A stretch of 64,000 nt of DNA from Ovis canadensis (taxonomy: Eukaryota > Chordata > Mammalia > Artiodactyla > Bovidae): assembly GCF_042477335.2 (NCBI RefSeq), contig NC_091249.1, positions 47,352,001 to 47,416,000 of the forward strand, in the 5' to 3' direction. Shown one piece after another: positions 23,736 to 34,955 of the stretch (its first letter is position 1; each line of letters opens with the position of its first letter). The notes under the pieces are model-generated. The model had not been told where the DNA came from and did not search any database. It saw only the letters and a program-made list of their open reading frames with translations. A program made the translations under genes and the position numbers.

Positions 23736-23905
23736 AACTTCAGAAACGTTATAAGAGTAATACAGAGAATTCTCATATACCCCTCACCCCAGTTCACCAA
23801 GGTTCCCCATTTTGGCATATTTGTAAATTTGCCACTTCTCTCTCTCTTCTCCCCCCGCCTCCTCTCTCTCACACACACACACATGCATACATACACTTTT
23901 CCTGA
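23736..23905 (+). repeat. CT/CA simple repeat with an old L1 scrap
   Basis: From 23837 a CT-rich run passes into (AC)n at 23870-23882 and CATACATAC. The preceding 100 bp (TTCTCATATACCCCTCACCC) look like an old minus-strand L1 remnant. Confidence 0.6.
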
Positions 23906-24483
23906 GCTACTTAAAGAAGATGCATACATTATGAGCCTTTACGAGGCCCTCTGCTTTTGTTCAACCAAAAGTTCAAGGGGAAACAAAAAGAGGTTAAGTT
24001 CAAATATTTTTCTTAGAAAACTTGTGAAAATGTTTGTCTTAGAAGACAAAAACTAGAATTTCAGATGATCTCAGACTGAATTATTTATTTTCAGAAATAC
24101 ACTTTAAAATATTTTTTTAAATATGTTAAATAAAAACATAATACTAACAGTCAACAAATTAGAAAATTGACAATGTTTCTCAATATTCCATCAAATAATA
24201 ACAAACTATTATGAGAGATTTTTAGTCAATCATAAACACTGCTATTTCTGTTTAGACATTTAATAAAAAATGAATTTTTAAAACATGTCAAAAATCATCC
24301 CATGAAAAAATTTTCCTTTCAGTCACTCCCCATTGCCCCCAAACACCACTGCAATTGGGCTAGATGATATGTCTTTAAAACAAAATTTACTTTGATCTCC
24401 AAAAGCAAATACTATTCATTTTTAAACTAATCTGTCTTTTTGGAAGTCAAAAAAATAAAAAGATAGTCCCCTTAGGAACATAA

Positions 24484-24745
24484 ACTTGTACAGTTCACCG
24501 TTGAACAACATGGTTTGAACTATAGAGGTTTAAACTACATGGGTCCACTTATACACAGATTTTTTTTGTTTTTTTCAATAAACACATTCTAGAGTACTAC
24601 ATGATCCAAGGTTGGTTGAATCTATTGATGCAGGACCATGGATATGGAGGGCTGCCTGCAAAGTTATATTCAGATTTTCAACTTGAGGGGGGAGGGTGTC
24701 CAGTGCCCCTAATCCCTGTGTTGTTCAAAGGCCACCTGTACATTT
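24484..24745 (+). mobile_element. MER2/Tigger-like non-autonomous DNA transposon
   Basis: The ends form a terminal inverted repeat: ACAGTTCACCGTTGAACAAC at the left and GTTGTTCAAAGGCCACCTGT at the right, each flanked by TA, the target duplicated by Tc/mariner-type elements. The inside has GGGTCCACTTATACACAG and GTGCCCCTAATCCCTGTG as in MER2. At about 250 bp it is a typical internally deleted copy. Confidence 0.8.
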
Positions 24746-25374
24746 AATCTGCTGGCTGAATGAAAATATGAGAAAAAAATAAATAGTTTCAAAGTACCCT
24801 CACCAACACTCCCTTGCTTGCTTTCACTTAGATTAGTACTTTCTTCTAGCATTTAACCTAGAGTGAACTACCAGAATCAACCCACATTCTTAATTTTTTT
24901 CGTGATAGATATTGCTTAGTCCTATAAAGGGCTTCACTGAAGAATCTATCAAATATAAATTCACAGTTCTATGAAGTTGTGGAAGGTTCATTAAGTTTTT
25001 GTGGTCCTGAATAAAGATGTTATCAATTTTTTTTAAGAGATGGACAAGAAAATAGCACCAGCTATAGGATATCTTTTCTGCTTTGTTCATAAGGTATAAA
25101 TTTACTGCAGAAAAACAACTAGATGCACTAGTCTGTTTATCATCCTTTTTAGGCATCACAGCCAGCTGCAGTTTAGTAAGGCTAGAAAGGTACTTGAGTA
25201 ACCTATGGTTGCATGGGTCTCCAGAGGTACCATGTTGGTTCTATACAGGCTTCTTTTCTTCTTTAAAAATATATCCCTTGACTAATTATTACATTTTAAA
25301 TAAATTTTACTTCTTTGGTCTTTATCAAGTAACTGATCCACTACTCTTATTATTTATTTATATTTTCTGGTGAG

Positions 25375-25735
25375 TTTTTTTACTTTTCTTTTTTCTTTCG
25401 GTTTTGAGAAATGATTAACATGCAGCACTGTATAAGTTTAAGGAGTACAGCAAAATGTTCTGTCTCACATACATCATGAAATGATTACCACAATACGTTT
25501 AGCAATATCACCACCTCACATAGATATAAAAGAAAAATAAAAAATATTTTTCCTTTGATGAGAACTCAGAATTTACTCACTTAGCAACTTTCATATATAA
25601 CATATTGACTATGTTAATCATGTTGTACACTACATCCCTAGTACTGGCTTATAACTCCAAGTTTGTACCTTTTGAACTGCCTCCATCTAACTTCCCCTGC
25701 CTCTAGCAACCATATATCTGATTTCCCCTTGCCAT
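25375..25735 (-). mobile_element. L1 3' UTR fragment, minus strand
   Basis: Reverse complement of an old L1 3' end: TGTATAAGTTTAAGGAGTAC, ATCATGAAATGATTACCAC, ATGTTGTACACTACATCCCT and CCATCTAACTTCCCCTGCC are diagnostic phrases. It ends 225 bp downstream of the DMXL1 exon 11 donor. Confidence 0.7.
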
Positions 25736-25961
25736 GAGAACCAGGCACTTTATAGGTTTATTTTCCAAGTTACTGGAGACTAGAGATTTTTATACCTCAC
25801 AGGGTAATTTTAACATAATACAGACAGAAACTTACAGTAGTATGACTGAATACATAGCACTAGATAGATTTTACATTTTTGTCTTTGATACTTAAGTATA
25901 TATTCTTGATTTCTTTAAAATAAAAATTAAAAAAATTTAAAGGTAGGAAATCTTGGCTTAC

Positions 25962-26054
25962 CAGGTATGGCTTAGGCATAGTTCCAGTAACTGGACAACA
26001 TTTCCAGTTTGTTTGATACAAACTTAAATATCCATCAGCGTCAACTATTCCAAA
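25962..26054 (-). CDS. DMXL1: DMXL1 window exon 11: WD40 blade
   Basis: This 93-nt exon is 31 whole codons, phase 0 on both sides. It begins FGIVDADGYLSLYQTNWKCC and ends TGTMPKPYL. DADGYLSLYQ is a blade-terminal strand pair. The acceptor is TCTCTTAAG and the donor GTAAGCC. Confidence 0.92.
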
Positions 26055-27498
26055 CTTAAGAGAAAAAAATTTAGCATTTAGTACAAATAAAAGGTACATA
26101 TTTACCTTTACCCTCACTGTAAATCTCGTATTGTAAATCTTAAACATCTGAGTCATAAATTGTTTGACTTCTCATTTCACCTATGCATGGATCTAGTCCA
26201 GATAAACATTTAGCTACTGCTTTAAAAAATTCCAGGGCAGAGAAAAGTAAACCAACATCAGACCCCCAATTTATTATACTAACCAATAGCCTAGTCTGTA
26301 TATTCTCTGTAGGTACTCCAAAAATGGGATACTGGATTTACACATTAAGCCATGTGACAAAATTTTAGTATGTATAAGATAAAACACGGTTCATTTTGAA
26401 AAAGATTCCCAGAGATATATAATAAGGAAAATGTGGCGAACAACAGTAGAAAGTAAAATGAAACAAAATTTATTATACTAAAAGAATTCTTGATGGAAAC
26501 TCAGAGCATTTTGATTGGAAAGATGATAAAATAATCCAGTAAGGGAGTATAAGATACAGATCTTAAATGTCTAATTTCGACTCCTGCCTTCTCCCATCTA
26601 CGGATGTAACAATCATTAATAATCCAATGTGTTTTCATTCAGATTTATTCTGCAAATATTCAAACACTCGTACATATAAGATTTTTTTAATGAAATTAAG
26701 ATAATAATATACAGTTCTACAATTATATCTTTTACTTATTATAGCCATTTTTCCACATTGGTACATACAAATTTACCTCTTTCTTGTGCTGTGTAGTATT
26801 GCACTGTATAGTTGTATTGTAATTTTTTTTAAAGCTTTTCTCTATAGAATTTCCATTTTCTCCTATAATAAAAATGCTGCTTTGAACGTTCTTGCATATA
26901 TACCTCTGAGTATTTATATAGGACAGATATCCAAAAAGAAAAAAAAATTGTCAAAGGGCATCATTTAAAATTGGTAGGTGAAGCCAAAATTAAATCCTAA
27001 GTGGCAATATCAATTTACACACCCATTTTCCCTTACACATTAGTTAACACTGCATACTACAAAATTTAACTATTTGTCAATTAACAGAAAATCCTCATTT
27101 TAATGTTCATTTCTTCAGTTATTAGTGAGGGTTATTGATCATGAATAGGGTTCTGCTTGTTTTTTGGTCAACTGTTCACATTCTTTGTTGTTTTCATCAT
27201 CTTTTTACAAAATTGACTGACAGGGTTAATAGTAGGAATATTAACCCATTGTTTACTATATTTTTTACAGCTATTTTTCCAGGGTTTATCCTTTCTGTGG
27301 TTTATTCTGTTTTATGGAGTAAGTTTAGGTACATTTTTCAGAAAGTGTATATGGAATGTGCTAATTCTCTGCATACTTAAAAATGTGTCTATTTTGCCAT
27401 TAATTTTGCATGAGTTTGGACAGACATTGGCTCCATTCCTTATCCATCAGAATTCTGTGAATACTGTTCTATTGTCTATTCGTAACCTCTATTTTCAG
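26055..27498 (-). other. DMXL1 intron between exons 10 and 11, old L1-like part
   Basis: From about 26640 to 27480 the text resembles the 3' end of an ancient L1 on the minus strand (TTTTCCACATTGGTACATAC, AATAAAAATGCTGCTTTGAA, CAATTTACACACCCATTTTC). The first 580 bp hold nothing I recognise. Confidence 0.45.
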
Positions 27499-27776
27499 AG
27501 AAGGCAATGGCACCCCACTCCAGTACCCTTGCCTGGAAAATCCCATGGACAGAGAAGCCTGGTAGGCTGCAATCCACGGGGTCGCGAGGAGTTGGACACA
27601 ACTTAACCGACTTCACTTTCACTTTTCACTTTCATGCGTTGGAGAAGGAAATGGCAACCCATTCCAGTGTTCTTGCCTGGAGAATCCCAGGGACGGGGGA
27701 GCCTGGTGGGCTGCCGTCTATGGGGTTGCACAGAGTCGGACATGACTGAAGCGACTTAGCAGCAACAGCAGCAGCA
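27499..27776 (+). mobile_element. BOV-A2 SINE (two-monomer)
   Basis: Two related monomers in tandem: GAGAAGGCAATGGCACCCCA to ACTTAACCGACTTCACTTTC, then GGAGAAGGAAATGGCAACCC to GACTGAAGCGACTTAGCAGC with a GCAGCAAC tail. Little diverged, so young. Confidence 0.9.
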
Positions 27777-28585
27777 ACCTCTATTTTTAAGGAGGCAAAT
27801 GTCATTATTTTAGATAGGAAGGTGGAGAGGTTGTAGGTAAACATCTTTACCCCTACTCCTTCTTCTCATTACTTCTGGTCTAGTATTTGGTAGGCCCTTC
27901 TTTTTCTAAAAATCCATTTTTTGCTATGGGGAAATTTTTATTTTATTATTCCTTTTAATACAACGTTTCCTCTTTAAATCACTTTTCTTTTTATTCTTCT
28001 GCTATGTCTTTTAAAGGTCTTCTATGCCTTTTCCTGGATCTTTGTCTCAATTTACTTCTTGGGTTTTTTCATGATGGGATAAATTCCTGATTTGTACTTC
28101 CCAGTCACAAATTTGATTTTCAAATACTTCCACTCTGCTATTCGGTTCTTGTAATCAGTAGTTCCTCTACTCTCCTAATTTTGGGGAATTGCATGTTTTT
28201 AATTTATAAAACTTCTTTATTATTCTACTGCCTTTGGTTCATAGAATCCTGTTCTTGTTTTACAGTGTAAGATCTTCCTGAATCTGAGGAATCATTCCTC
28301 ACAGGTCATTTTTTCCCTGCTAAATGCTCCCTTTTATCTCCTGGTTTTTCTGCAATGTCCAATGACTTCTGACAAAATGATCAGCATTATTGTGAAGTAG
28401 CGTGAGTTACCTGTTCCATTTACTCCAGCAGTCTTCCCTATTAAGGGAGATAGCATGCTAGGGTGTTGTGCTTTTGGGTACCATCATGGCAAAGGTGAAT
28501 TAACAGTAAGCTGACTGCCTGTTAAAGATACCTAGGCAGATAATAATGAAGAGTTTGTTGTGCCTTAAAAAAGCCTATATAGGAG
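27777..28585 (-). other. DMXL1 intron between exons 10 and 11, unassigned part
   Basis: No gene. The T-rich text at about 27850-28440 (TTTCTAAAAATCCATTTTTT, GTCTCAATTTACTTCTTGGG) could be an ancient repeat on the minus strand but is not identifiable by eye. Confidence 0.35.
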
Positions 28586-28721
28586 AGTATTGTTGTGTTA
28601 GTCACTCAGGTGTGTCCCACTCTTTACAACCCCATGAAATTCTTTTGGCAAGAATACTGGAGTGGGTAGCCATTTCCTTCTCCAAGGGATCTTCCCCACC
28701 CAGGGATTGAATCCGGGTTAG
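28586..28721 (-). mobile_element. Bov-tA SINE, minus strand
   Basis: Reverse-complement Bov-tA: GTTAGTCACTCAGGTGTGTC, AAGAATACTGGAGTGGGTAG, GATCTTCCCCACCCAGGGAT. It lacks the centre and the tRNA head. It stops 17 bp before the target-site duplication of the adjoining L1. Confidence 0.85.
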
Positions 28722-28750
28722 TCAGAACGTTAAATACATAAAATAACTCT

Positions 28751-30489
28751 GTCAGGAACAAGACAAGGGTGCCCACTTTCACTGCTACTATTTAACATAG
28801 TTCTGGAAGTTTTGGCCACAGCAATCAGAGCAGAAAAAGAAATAAAAGGAATCCAAACTGGAAAAGAAGAAGTAAAACTCTCACTGTTTGCAGATGACAT
28901 GATCCTCTACATAGAAAACCCTAAAGACTCCACCAGAAAATTACTAGAGCTAATCAATGAATACAGTAAAGTTGCAGGATATAAAATCAACATACAGAAA
29001 TCCCTTGCATTCCTATACACTAATAATGAGAAAGTAGAAAAAGAAATTAAGGAAACAATTCCATTCACCATTGCAACGAAAAGAATAAAATACTTAGGAA
29101 TATATCTACCTAAGGAAACTAAAGACCTATATATAGAAAACTATAAAACACTGATGAAAGAAATCAAAGAGGACACTAATAGATGGAGAAATATACCATG
29201 TTCATGGATTGGAAGAATCAATATAGTGAAAATGAATATACTACCCAAAGCAATTTACAAATTCAATGCAATCCCTATCAAGCTACCAGCCATATTTTTC
29301 ACAGAACTAGAACAAATAATTTCAAGATTTGTAGGGAAATACAAAAAACCTCGAATAGCCAAAGCAATCTTGAGAAAGAAGAATGGAACTGGAGGAATCA
29401 GCTTGCCTGACTTCAGGGTCTACTACAAAGCCACAGTCATCAAGACAGTATGGTACTGGCACAAAAATAGAAAGCCCAGAGATAAATCCACACACATATG
29501 GACACCTTATCTTTGACAAAGGAGGCAAGAATATACAATGGAGTAAAGACAATCTCTTTAACAAGTGGTGCTGGGAAAACTGGTCAACCACTTGTAAAAG
29601 AATGAAACTAGATTACTTTCTAACACCGCACACAAAAATAAACTCAAAATGGATTAAAGATCTAAATGTAAGACCAGAAACTATAAAACTCCTAGAGGAG
29701 AACATAGGCAAAACACTCTCCAACATAAATCACAGCAGGATCCTCTATGATCCACCACCCAGAATTCTGGAAATAAAAGCAAAAATAAACAAATGGGATC
29801 TAATTAAAATTAAAAGCTTCAGTACAACAAAGGAAAATACAAGCAAGGTGAAAATACAGCCTTCTGAATGGGAGAAAATAATAGCAAATGAAGCAACTGA
29901 CAAACAACTAATCTCAAAAATATACATGCAACTTATGCAGCTCAATTCCAGAAAAATAAATGACCCAATCAAAAACTGGGCCAAAGAACTAAATAGACAT
30001 TTCTCCAAAGAAGACATACGGATGGCTAATAAACACATGAAAAGATGCTCAACATCACTCATTATTAGAGAAATGCAAATCAAAACCACAATGAGGTACC
30101 ACTTCACACCAGTCAGAATGGCTGCAATCCAAAAATCTGCAAGCAATAAATGCTGGAGAGGGTGTGGAGAAAAGGGAACCCTCGTACACTGTTGGTGGGA
30201 ATGCAAACTAGTACAGCCACTTTGGAGAACAGTGTGGAGATTCCTTAAAAAATTGCAAATAGAACTGCCTTATGAGCCAGCAATCCCACTGCTGGGCATA
30301 CACACCGAGGAAACCAGAATTGAAAGAGACACATGTACCCCAATGTTCATCGCAGCACTGTTTATAATAGCAAGGACATGGAAGCAACCTAGATGTCCAT
30401 CAGCAGATGAATGGATAAAAAGCTGTGGTACATATACACAATGGAGTATTACTCAGCTGTTAAAAAGAATACAGTTGAATCAGTTCTGA
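28751..30489 (+). pseudogene. L1 ORF2 C-terminal part, frameshifted
   Basis: Holds the reverse-transcriptase end with motif C ([17 protein letters not shown], around 28890) and the C-terminal region with the zinc-knuckle-like [18 protein letters not shown] (around 30153-30206). The frame is open in 28812-29516 and again in 29383-30489; the shift near 29465 comes from a small deletion. The first two thirds of ORF2 and all of ORF1 are missing, so it cannot move itself. Confidence 0.9.
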
Positions 30490-30965
30490 TGAGATGGATG
30501 AAACTGGAGCCGATTATACACAGTGAAGTAAGCCAGAAAGAAAAACACCAATACAGTATACTAACACATATATATGGAATTTAAAAGATGGCAATGATGA
30601 CCCTGTATGCAAGACAGCAAAAAAGACACAGATGTGTATAGCAGACTTTTGGTCTCAGAGGGAAAGGGAGAGGGTGGCATGATTTGGGAGAATGGCATTG
30701 AAACATGTATACTATCATGTAAGAATTGAATCGCCAGTCTATGTCTGATACAGGATACAGCATGCTTGGGGCTGGTGCACGGGGATGACCCAGAGAGATA
30801 TTATGGGGAGGCAGGTGGGAGGGGGGTTCATGTTTGGGAACGCATGTACACCTGTGGTGGATTCATGTCAATGTATGGCAAAAGCAATACAGTATTGTAA
30901 AGTAAAATAAAGTAAATTAAAATAAATAAATAAATATATCATGCCAAAAAAATAAAATAAATAAA
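28751..30965 (+). mobile_element. Young L1 (L1-BT type), 5'-truncated, with target-site duplication
   Basis: About 2.2 kb of L1: the last part of ORF2, the 3' UTR (GGAAAGGGAGAGGGTGGCAT, GAATTGAATCGCCAGTCTAT, GGGAGGCAGGTGGGAGGGGG) and an A/T-rich tail of AATAA units. A perfect 13-bp duplication, ATAAAATAACTCT, flanks it at 28738-28750 and 30966-30978. The insert is thus a 5'-truncated product of target-primed reverse transcription, and young, since both copies are identical. Confidence 0.92.
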
Positions 30966-30978
30966 ATAAAATAACTCT

Positions 30979-31789
30979 ATGAGTGTAGAAGGGCTTGAAT
31001 GCCACACTTAAGAGTATGGACTTTTAGATATAACGAGGAGACTGTGGGTTCTTGAAAAGGACAACATGATTTCATCTACAGTGTATATATATAATGCTGG
31101 TTTTTTTTTTCCTTTTTTATCTTTTTTGGCCATGTTGCGAGGCTTGTGGGATCTTAGTTCCCTGACCAGGGATTGAACTCGGGCCCTAGCAGTGAAAGCA
31201 CAGAGTCCTAACCACTGGACAGCTAGGAACTCCCTATGCTATTTGTTACATAACTTTGTTGGCAATATGAAGGATGCATTAGAGAGATTAGTTAGTAACA
31301 ATATAACATTGACACAATGGAAAAACATGAGTATATAAATGATATTCTTATATGCTCATGTTTTTAGATTAAAAGGTTTCTTGATTAAACTCCTTTAATT
31401 TCCCATTAAGGAGCAAAGAATGTTGCTAATTACTATTAAGAAATTATATGCTCTCAATTCTGTTTCATAAATACAGGAAAAAATTGTTGACTTTAGTGAA
31501 ATGCTAAGAGCCATCTAATAAATGTTGTAGGCAAAAAGGTTGTAGCACACCATGATACAAGTAACATGTAAGGATGGTGGAAGGTTTGGAGGCTGACAGA
31601 AAATGAAAGGCAAGATGTACTATCAGCAAGGGCCCATGTGAATGTTTTTAGTGCAGCATGGTCATAAAGACAAAAAGAAGGCTGATTTCCTCTTTAGTAG
31701 CTGTTTGAAGTGCTAATAAGACAGGAGGGGCAGAGAGAGACAGTTTTAGGAAGGAAGATTACAGGAAGTGAAGACAGCAAGAGCCAGGT
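30979..31789 (-). other. DMXL1 intron, with a CHR-type SINE
   Basis: Apart from the SINE at 31108-31236 I see nothing recognisable. A short T-run lies at 31101-31109. Confidence 0.4.
31108..31236 (-). mobile_element. CHR-type tRNA-derived SINE, minus strand
   Basis: Reverse-complement layout: TTTTTGGCCATGTTGCGAGG, GGGATCTTAGTTCCCTGACC, AGGGATTGAACTCGGGCC (B-box side), and GTCCTAACCACTGGACAG with TAGGAACTCCCT at the head. Confidence 0.85.
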
Positions 31790-31980
31790 TGGCAAATTTT
31801 TGTTAAAAGGCCCATAGAATAAATATGGCTTGCCAGGTATAAAGTCTTTGTTCCCCTGAACTCTGTTGCTGAACTGAGAAAATAATCATGGAAAACAAAT
31901 AATGAACTGGTTAGCTGTGTTCAAATATAACTTTATTTACAAAATAGGTGGTCTAGGCCATAGTTTGCCAACATCCTTTC
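31790..31980 (+). mobile_element. hAT-Charlie-like non-autonomous element
   Basis: GGTTGGCAAATTTTTGTTAA at the left, an internal AACTTTATTTACAAAATAGG block, and CATAGTTTGCCAACATCC at the right form a terminal inverted pair around GTTGGCAA. Further copies of the family appear at 39360, 44250, 53690 and 54270. Confidence 0.65.
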
Positions 31981-31984
31981 TAGA

Positions 31985-32150
31985 GCAGGTGTTCCTCAAA
32001 CTTTAACGTTTTGTACAAATCACAGGAGCATCTGGCTAAAAAACAGATGGTGATTTGATAGCTCTGGAGTCAATAATCTGCATTTCTAATAGGCTCTCAG
32101 ATGTTGCCTACTACTTGGTACCTGACCATATTTTGAGTAGGTTCCAGAGG
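31985..32150 (+). mobile_element. MER5A-like DNA element
   Basis: The order GTTCCTCAAACTTTAACG, CACAGGAGCATCTGGCT, AATCTGCATTTCTAATAGGC matches MER5A as I recall it. The right end is eroded. Confidence 0.6.
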
Positions 32151-32428
32151 ATAAAGAAAGCAGAAGTATTTAGAAGATGGTCCTATAATCATTTGGTCCT
32201 TAAGCATCACATAAAAGAATTTTGATGGACATATATATAATGTCTTTACAGCAAGAACCAAGTGAATTTAAATTTTGAAAGGAATTTCTTTGAAAAGAAT
32301 TCATATAGATGGATTAATACTTCACCAGTAGATCAGTGAACTGTTCTTTTCAGAAGCCCAAGTAAGAAATATTCATAAACCTTTAAGAAAATCAAACCAT
32401 TACCCCTATTTACACTTTTAAATATTAC

Positions 32429-32556
32429 CTTATTTCCTTGATAGTTAAATCTCATTCTTGTAACTCTTGAATTGCCACCAGAGCGGAAACAGGTTATTTG
32501 TTGAGAATGGCCCCATTCGAACATTCTGACACTTCCATCTTGAGCTCCTGTCAGAT
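32429..32556 (-). CDS. DMXL1: DMXL1 window exon 10: WD40 blade (..VRMFEWG..)
   Basis: This 128-nt exon is two bases plus 42 codons. It begins LTGAQDGSVRMFEWGHSQQ and ends RVTRMRFNYQGNK. TGAQDGSVRMFEW is a typical blade end, with the WD position read as EW. The acceptor is TAATGCAG and the donor GTAATA. Confidence 0.92.
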
Positions 32557-33209
32557 CTGCATTATAAGAGGGAAAAAAAACTACAAATTTATTTCAAGAA
32601 TCAATGTGAAAATATGAAAGAAATACCTAAGAAATGAGTCACAGTCAATTTAGATAAATTCACTTTTGTATGAAACTTCACTTGAATACTCTCAATCTTA
32701 AAAACAGATAATTGCATAAGGCTTTCATCTGAGAACATATCCTCACACAAAACAACAGAAGCAATTGAATCAGATCTCTATAAACTTTATTTTCTTTTGA
32801 AATTATCTCAATTGTGTTTTAATAACCTTTAATAGATAATGTTTATGATGAAGAGTTAGAGTCTTAGGATTATTTAACTTTGTATGGTGACAGATGGTAA
32901 CTGGACTTATCATGGTGATCATTTTGCAATGTATCAAAGTACTGAATCACTGTTGTAAACCTGAGACAAACACAATATTTCAAATTAACTGTATTAAAAA
33001 GATGATCTTGGGATTACTAACAGTCAATTCTTATCAGTCATACTAATAATGTTTAAATATCTGCATTTTTCTCTGACAAAACGATTGGAGGTCTTGAAAG
33101 TCATGTTAAAAAATCAATCATTTCTAATAATTTTATTATGATTGATCTAATACTCAAATACAGTATCCATTTCACTAAGGAATATGAATAAACTAAATAT
33201 TATTACTTC
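32557..33209 (-). other. DMXL1 intron upstream of exon 10, with an L1 tail scrap
   Basis: About 32880-33000 carries an L1 3'-end remnant (GACTTATCATGGTGATCATT, AATCACTGTTGTAAACCTGA) on the plus strand. The rest is plain AT-rich intron. Confidence 0.5.
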
Positions 33210-33292
33210 TTTGCTTTATCATTTACTAATTGTATGTTACTAGGAATCTTACATAATCCCCTTGCTCTATTTTCTTCTTGTAAAAGGTATAT

Positions 33293-33507
33293 GAAAGTGA
33301 AAGTGTTAGTCACTCAGTTGAGTCCGACTCTTTGTGACCCCATGGACTGCAGCCCTCCACGCTCCTCTGTCCATGGGGATTCTCCAGGTGAGAATACTGG
33401 AGTGGGTTGCCATTTCCTTCTCCCGGGAACTTTCTGATCCAGGAGTTGAACCTGGGTCTCCTGCATTACAGGCAGATTCTTTACCATCTGTGCCACCAGG
33501 GAAGCCA
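33293..33507 (-). mobile_element. Bov-tA SINE with target-site duplication
   Basis: Complete minus-strand Bov-tA from GAAAGTGTTAGTCACTCAG to CCATCTGTGCCACCAGGGAAG. An 11-bp duplication AAAAGGTATAT flanks it at 33282-33292 and 33508-33518. Confidence 0.9.
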
Positions 33508-33542
33508 AAAAGGTATATAAGTCACTACTATAATGATATATA

Positions 33543-33574
33543 ATATATCATTAATGATATCATTAATGATATAT
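33543..33574. repeat. 32-bp perfect palindrome
   Basis: ATATATCATTAATGAT followed by its exact reverse complement, ATCATTAATGATATAT. Fully self-complementary with no loop. It lies 25 bp beyond the Bov-tA target duplication and is built from a repeated ATCATTAATGAT unit. Confidence 0.95.
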
Positions 33575-33868
33575 AAGTCACTGTACAGTTCTGAGAAGTA
33601 AATGAGATAATTTATATAAATCATTCAGAAATAAACCTAACATACAGGGCTAAACTGACATTAAGAATACGGTACAGAGGTAGTGAAAAATTATATTAAT
33701 GTACGTAAAGCATCTAGCACATTTCTAGTCATATATGAATCAACTTTCCTTCCTTCCTTTCCAAGTACTTAAAATAAAGGAACTTCAACTGTTTTGGTTA
33801 TATTTTAACACTGGGCTGGGATGCAAGAGTGGGTACAATTTCTTGTGACTAGCAATGTTAGTAGTAGG

Positions 33869-34105
33869 GCCACCTGATGTGAAGAGCTGACTCATTGGAA
33901 AAGACCTTGATGCTGGGAAAGAATGAAGGCAGGAGAAGGGGGTGGGGGTGACAGGATAAGTTGGTTGGGTGGCATCACCGACTCGATGGACACGAGTTTG
34001 AACAAACTCTAGGAAACAGTGAAGGACAGGGAAACCTGGTGTGCTGCAGTTCATGTGACTGCAGAGTCGGACATGACTTAGTGATTGAACAACAACAAGG
34101 GATGT
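33869..34105 (+). mobile_element. BovB 3'-end fragment
   Basis: Only the last 230 bp of BovB: GACTCATTGGAAAAGACC, TTGGGTGGCATCACCGACTC, CTGCAGTTCATGTGACTGC, GAGTCGGACATGACTTAGTG, ending in AACAACAACAA. Severely 5'-truncated copy. Confidence 0.85.
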
Positions 34106-34612
34106 AAACTGTATTCCCCTCCCCTCTATAGTTTTGTCTAGCTTAATCACAAACATAAATTGGACTAGATGCATTAACAAAAATCATTCAAATTTTTCTA
34201 TTATTCATGGTTTTCATTTATTTGGAAAAATCCCTATTAGTAGCTTACATGAAAATGAAATATTCTCTTAAAACTTTATAAAGTTAAAAAAAACCCAAAA
34301 GGTTCCTATAACCAAGTTGTCTGAGTAAATATCCCTCATTAGTAACTGGAGAGTGTTATGCTATATAGGTGTGGAAAGAGTTAAAGGCAAGCTTAAAAAT
34401 TTTGACAAAATCATTATTTTTTTTAAATGGAACTTTCTTTTTAAGATTTACCTTTCTATTTCAACTCATCAGATTAACTTCTATAAAATTTTCCTTAAGT
34501 CCAAAAGTATTGGTTTATAATGACTAAGATCTTTTAAAAATCTGTTCCAAGGAAGAAAGGAACTGTTTTGAAGTATCAGCAATTCAGTCAAATTTTTTTA
34601 AAAACCTATTTC

Positions 34613-34955
34613 AGGGCTTCCCTGGTGGTTCAATGGCAAAGAATTCACCTGCTAATGCAGGAGACACGAGTTCAATCCCTGGTTCGGGAAGATCCCACAT
34701 GCCATAGAGTACCTTAGCCCGTGCACCACAACTACCGAGCCTCTGCTCTAGAGCTGGGGAGCCACAACTACTGAGCCCATGCATCGAAACCACTGAAGTC
34801 CATGCTCCCTAGAGCCTGTGCTCCACAACAAGAGAAACCACTGCAATTAGAAGCCATACACTGCAATGGAAAAAGCTCAAGCAGCAACAAAGACACAGCA
34901 TGACAAAAAAAAAAAAAAGTAATACAAAAAATTTTTAAAAATAAATAAATAACTC
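34613..34955 (+). mobile_element. CHR-type tRNA-derived SINE, long form
   Basis: Head GGGCTTCCCTGGTGGTTCAA, B box GAGTTCAATCCCTGGTTCG, the repeated CCACAACTAC/TGAGCC blocks, AACAAAGACACAGCATGAC and a tail of A14 and AATAAATAAATAA. Confidence 0.9.

Larger units (their letters stand above)
33210..33735 (+). mobile_element. MIR SINE split by a Bov-tA insertion
   Basis: MIR-like text (TGCTTTATCATTTACTAATTG, TTTTCTTCTTGTAAAAGGTAT) stops at the Bov-tA and resumes after it (GAAGTAAATGAGATAATTTA, GTAAAGCATCTAGCACATTT). The break lies in the part of MIR where the TGTAAAATGG phrase is usual. Confidence 0.6.

Noticed and set aside
29745..30206. 153-codon hydrophobic minus-strand open frame
   Set aside because: Antisense shadow of L1 ORF2; the hydrophobic look comes from reading an A-rich coding strand in reverse.
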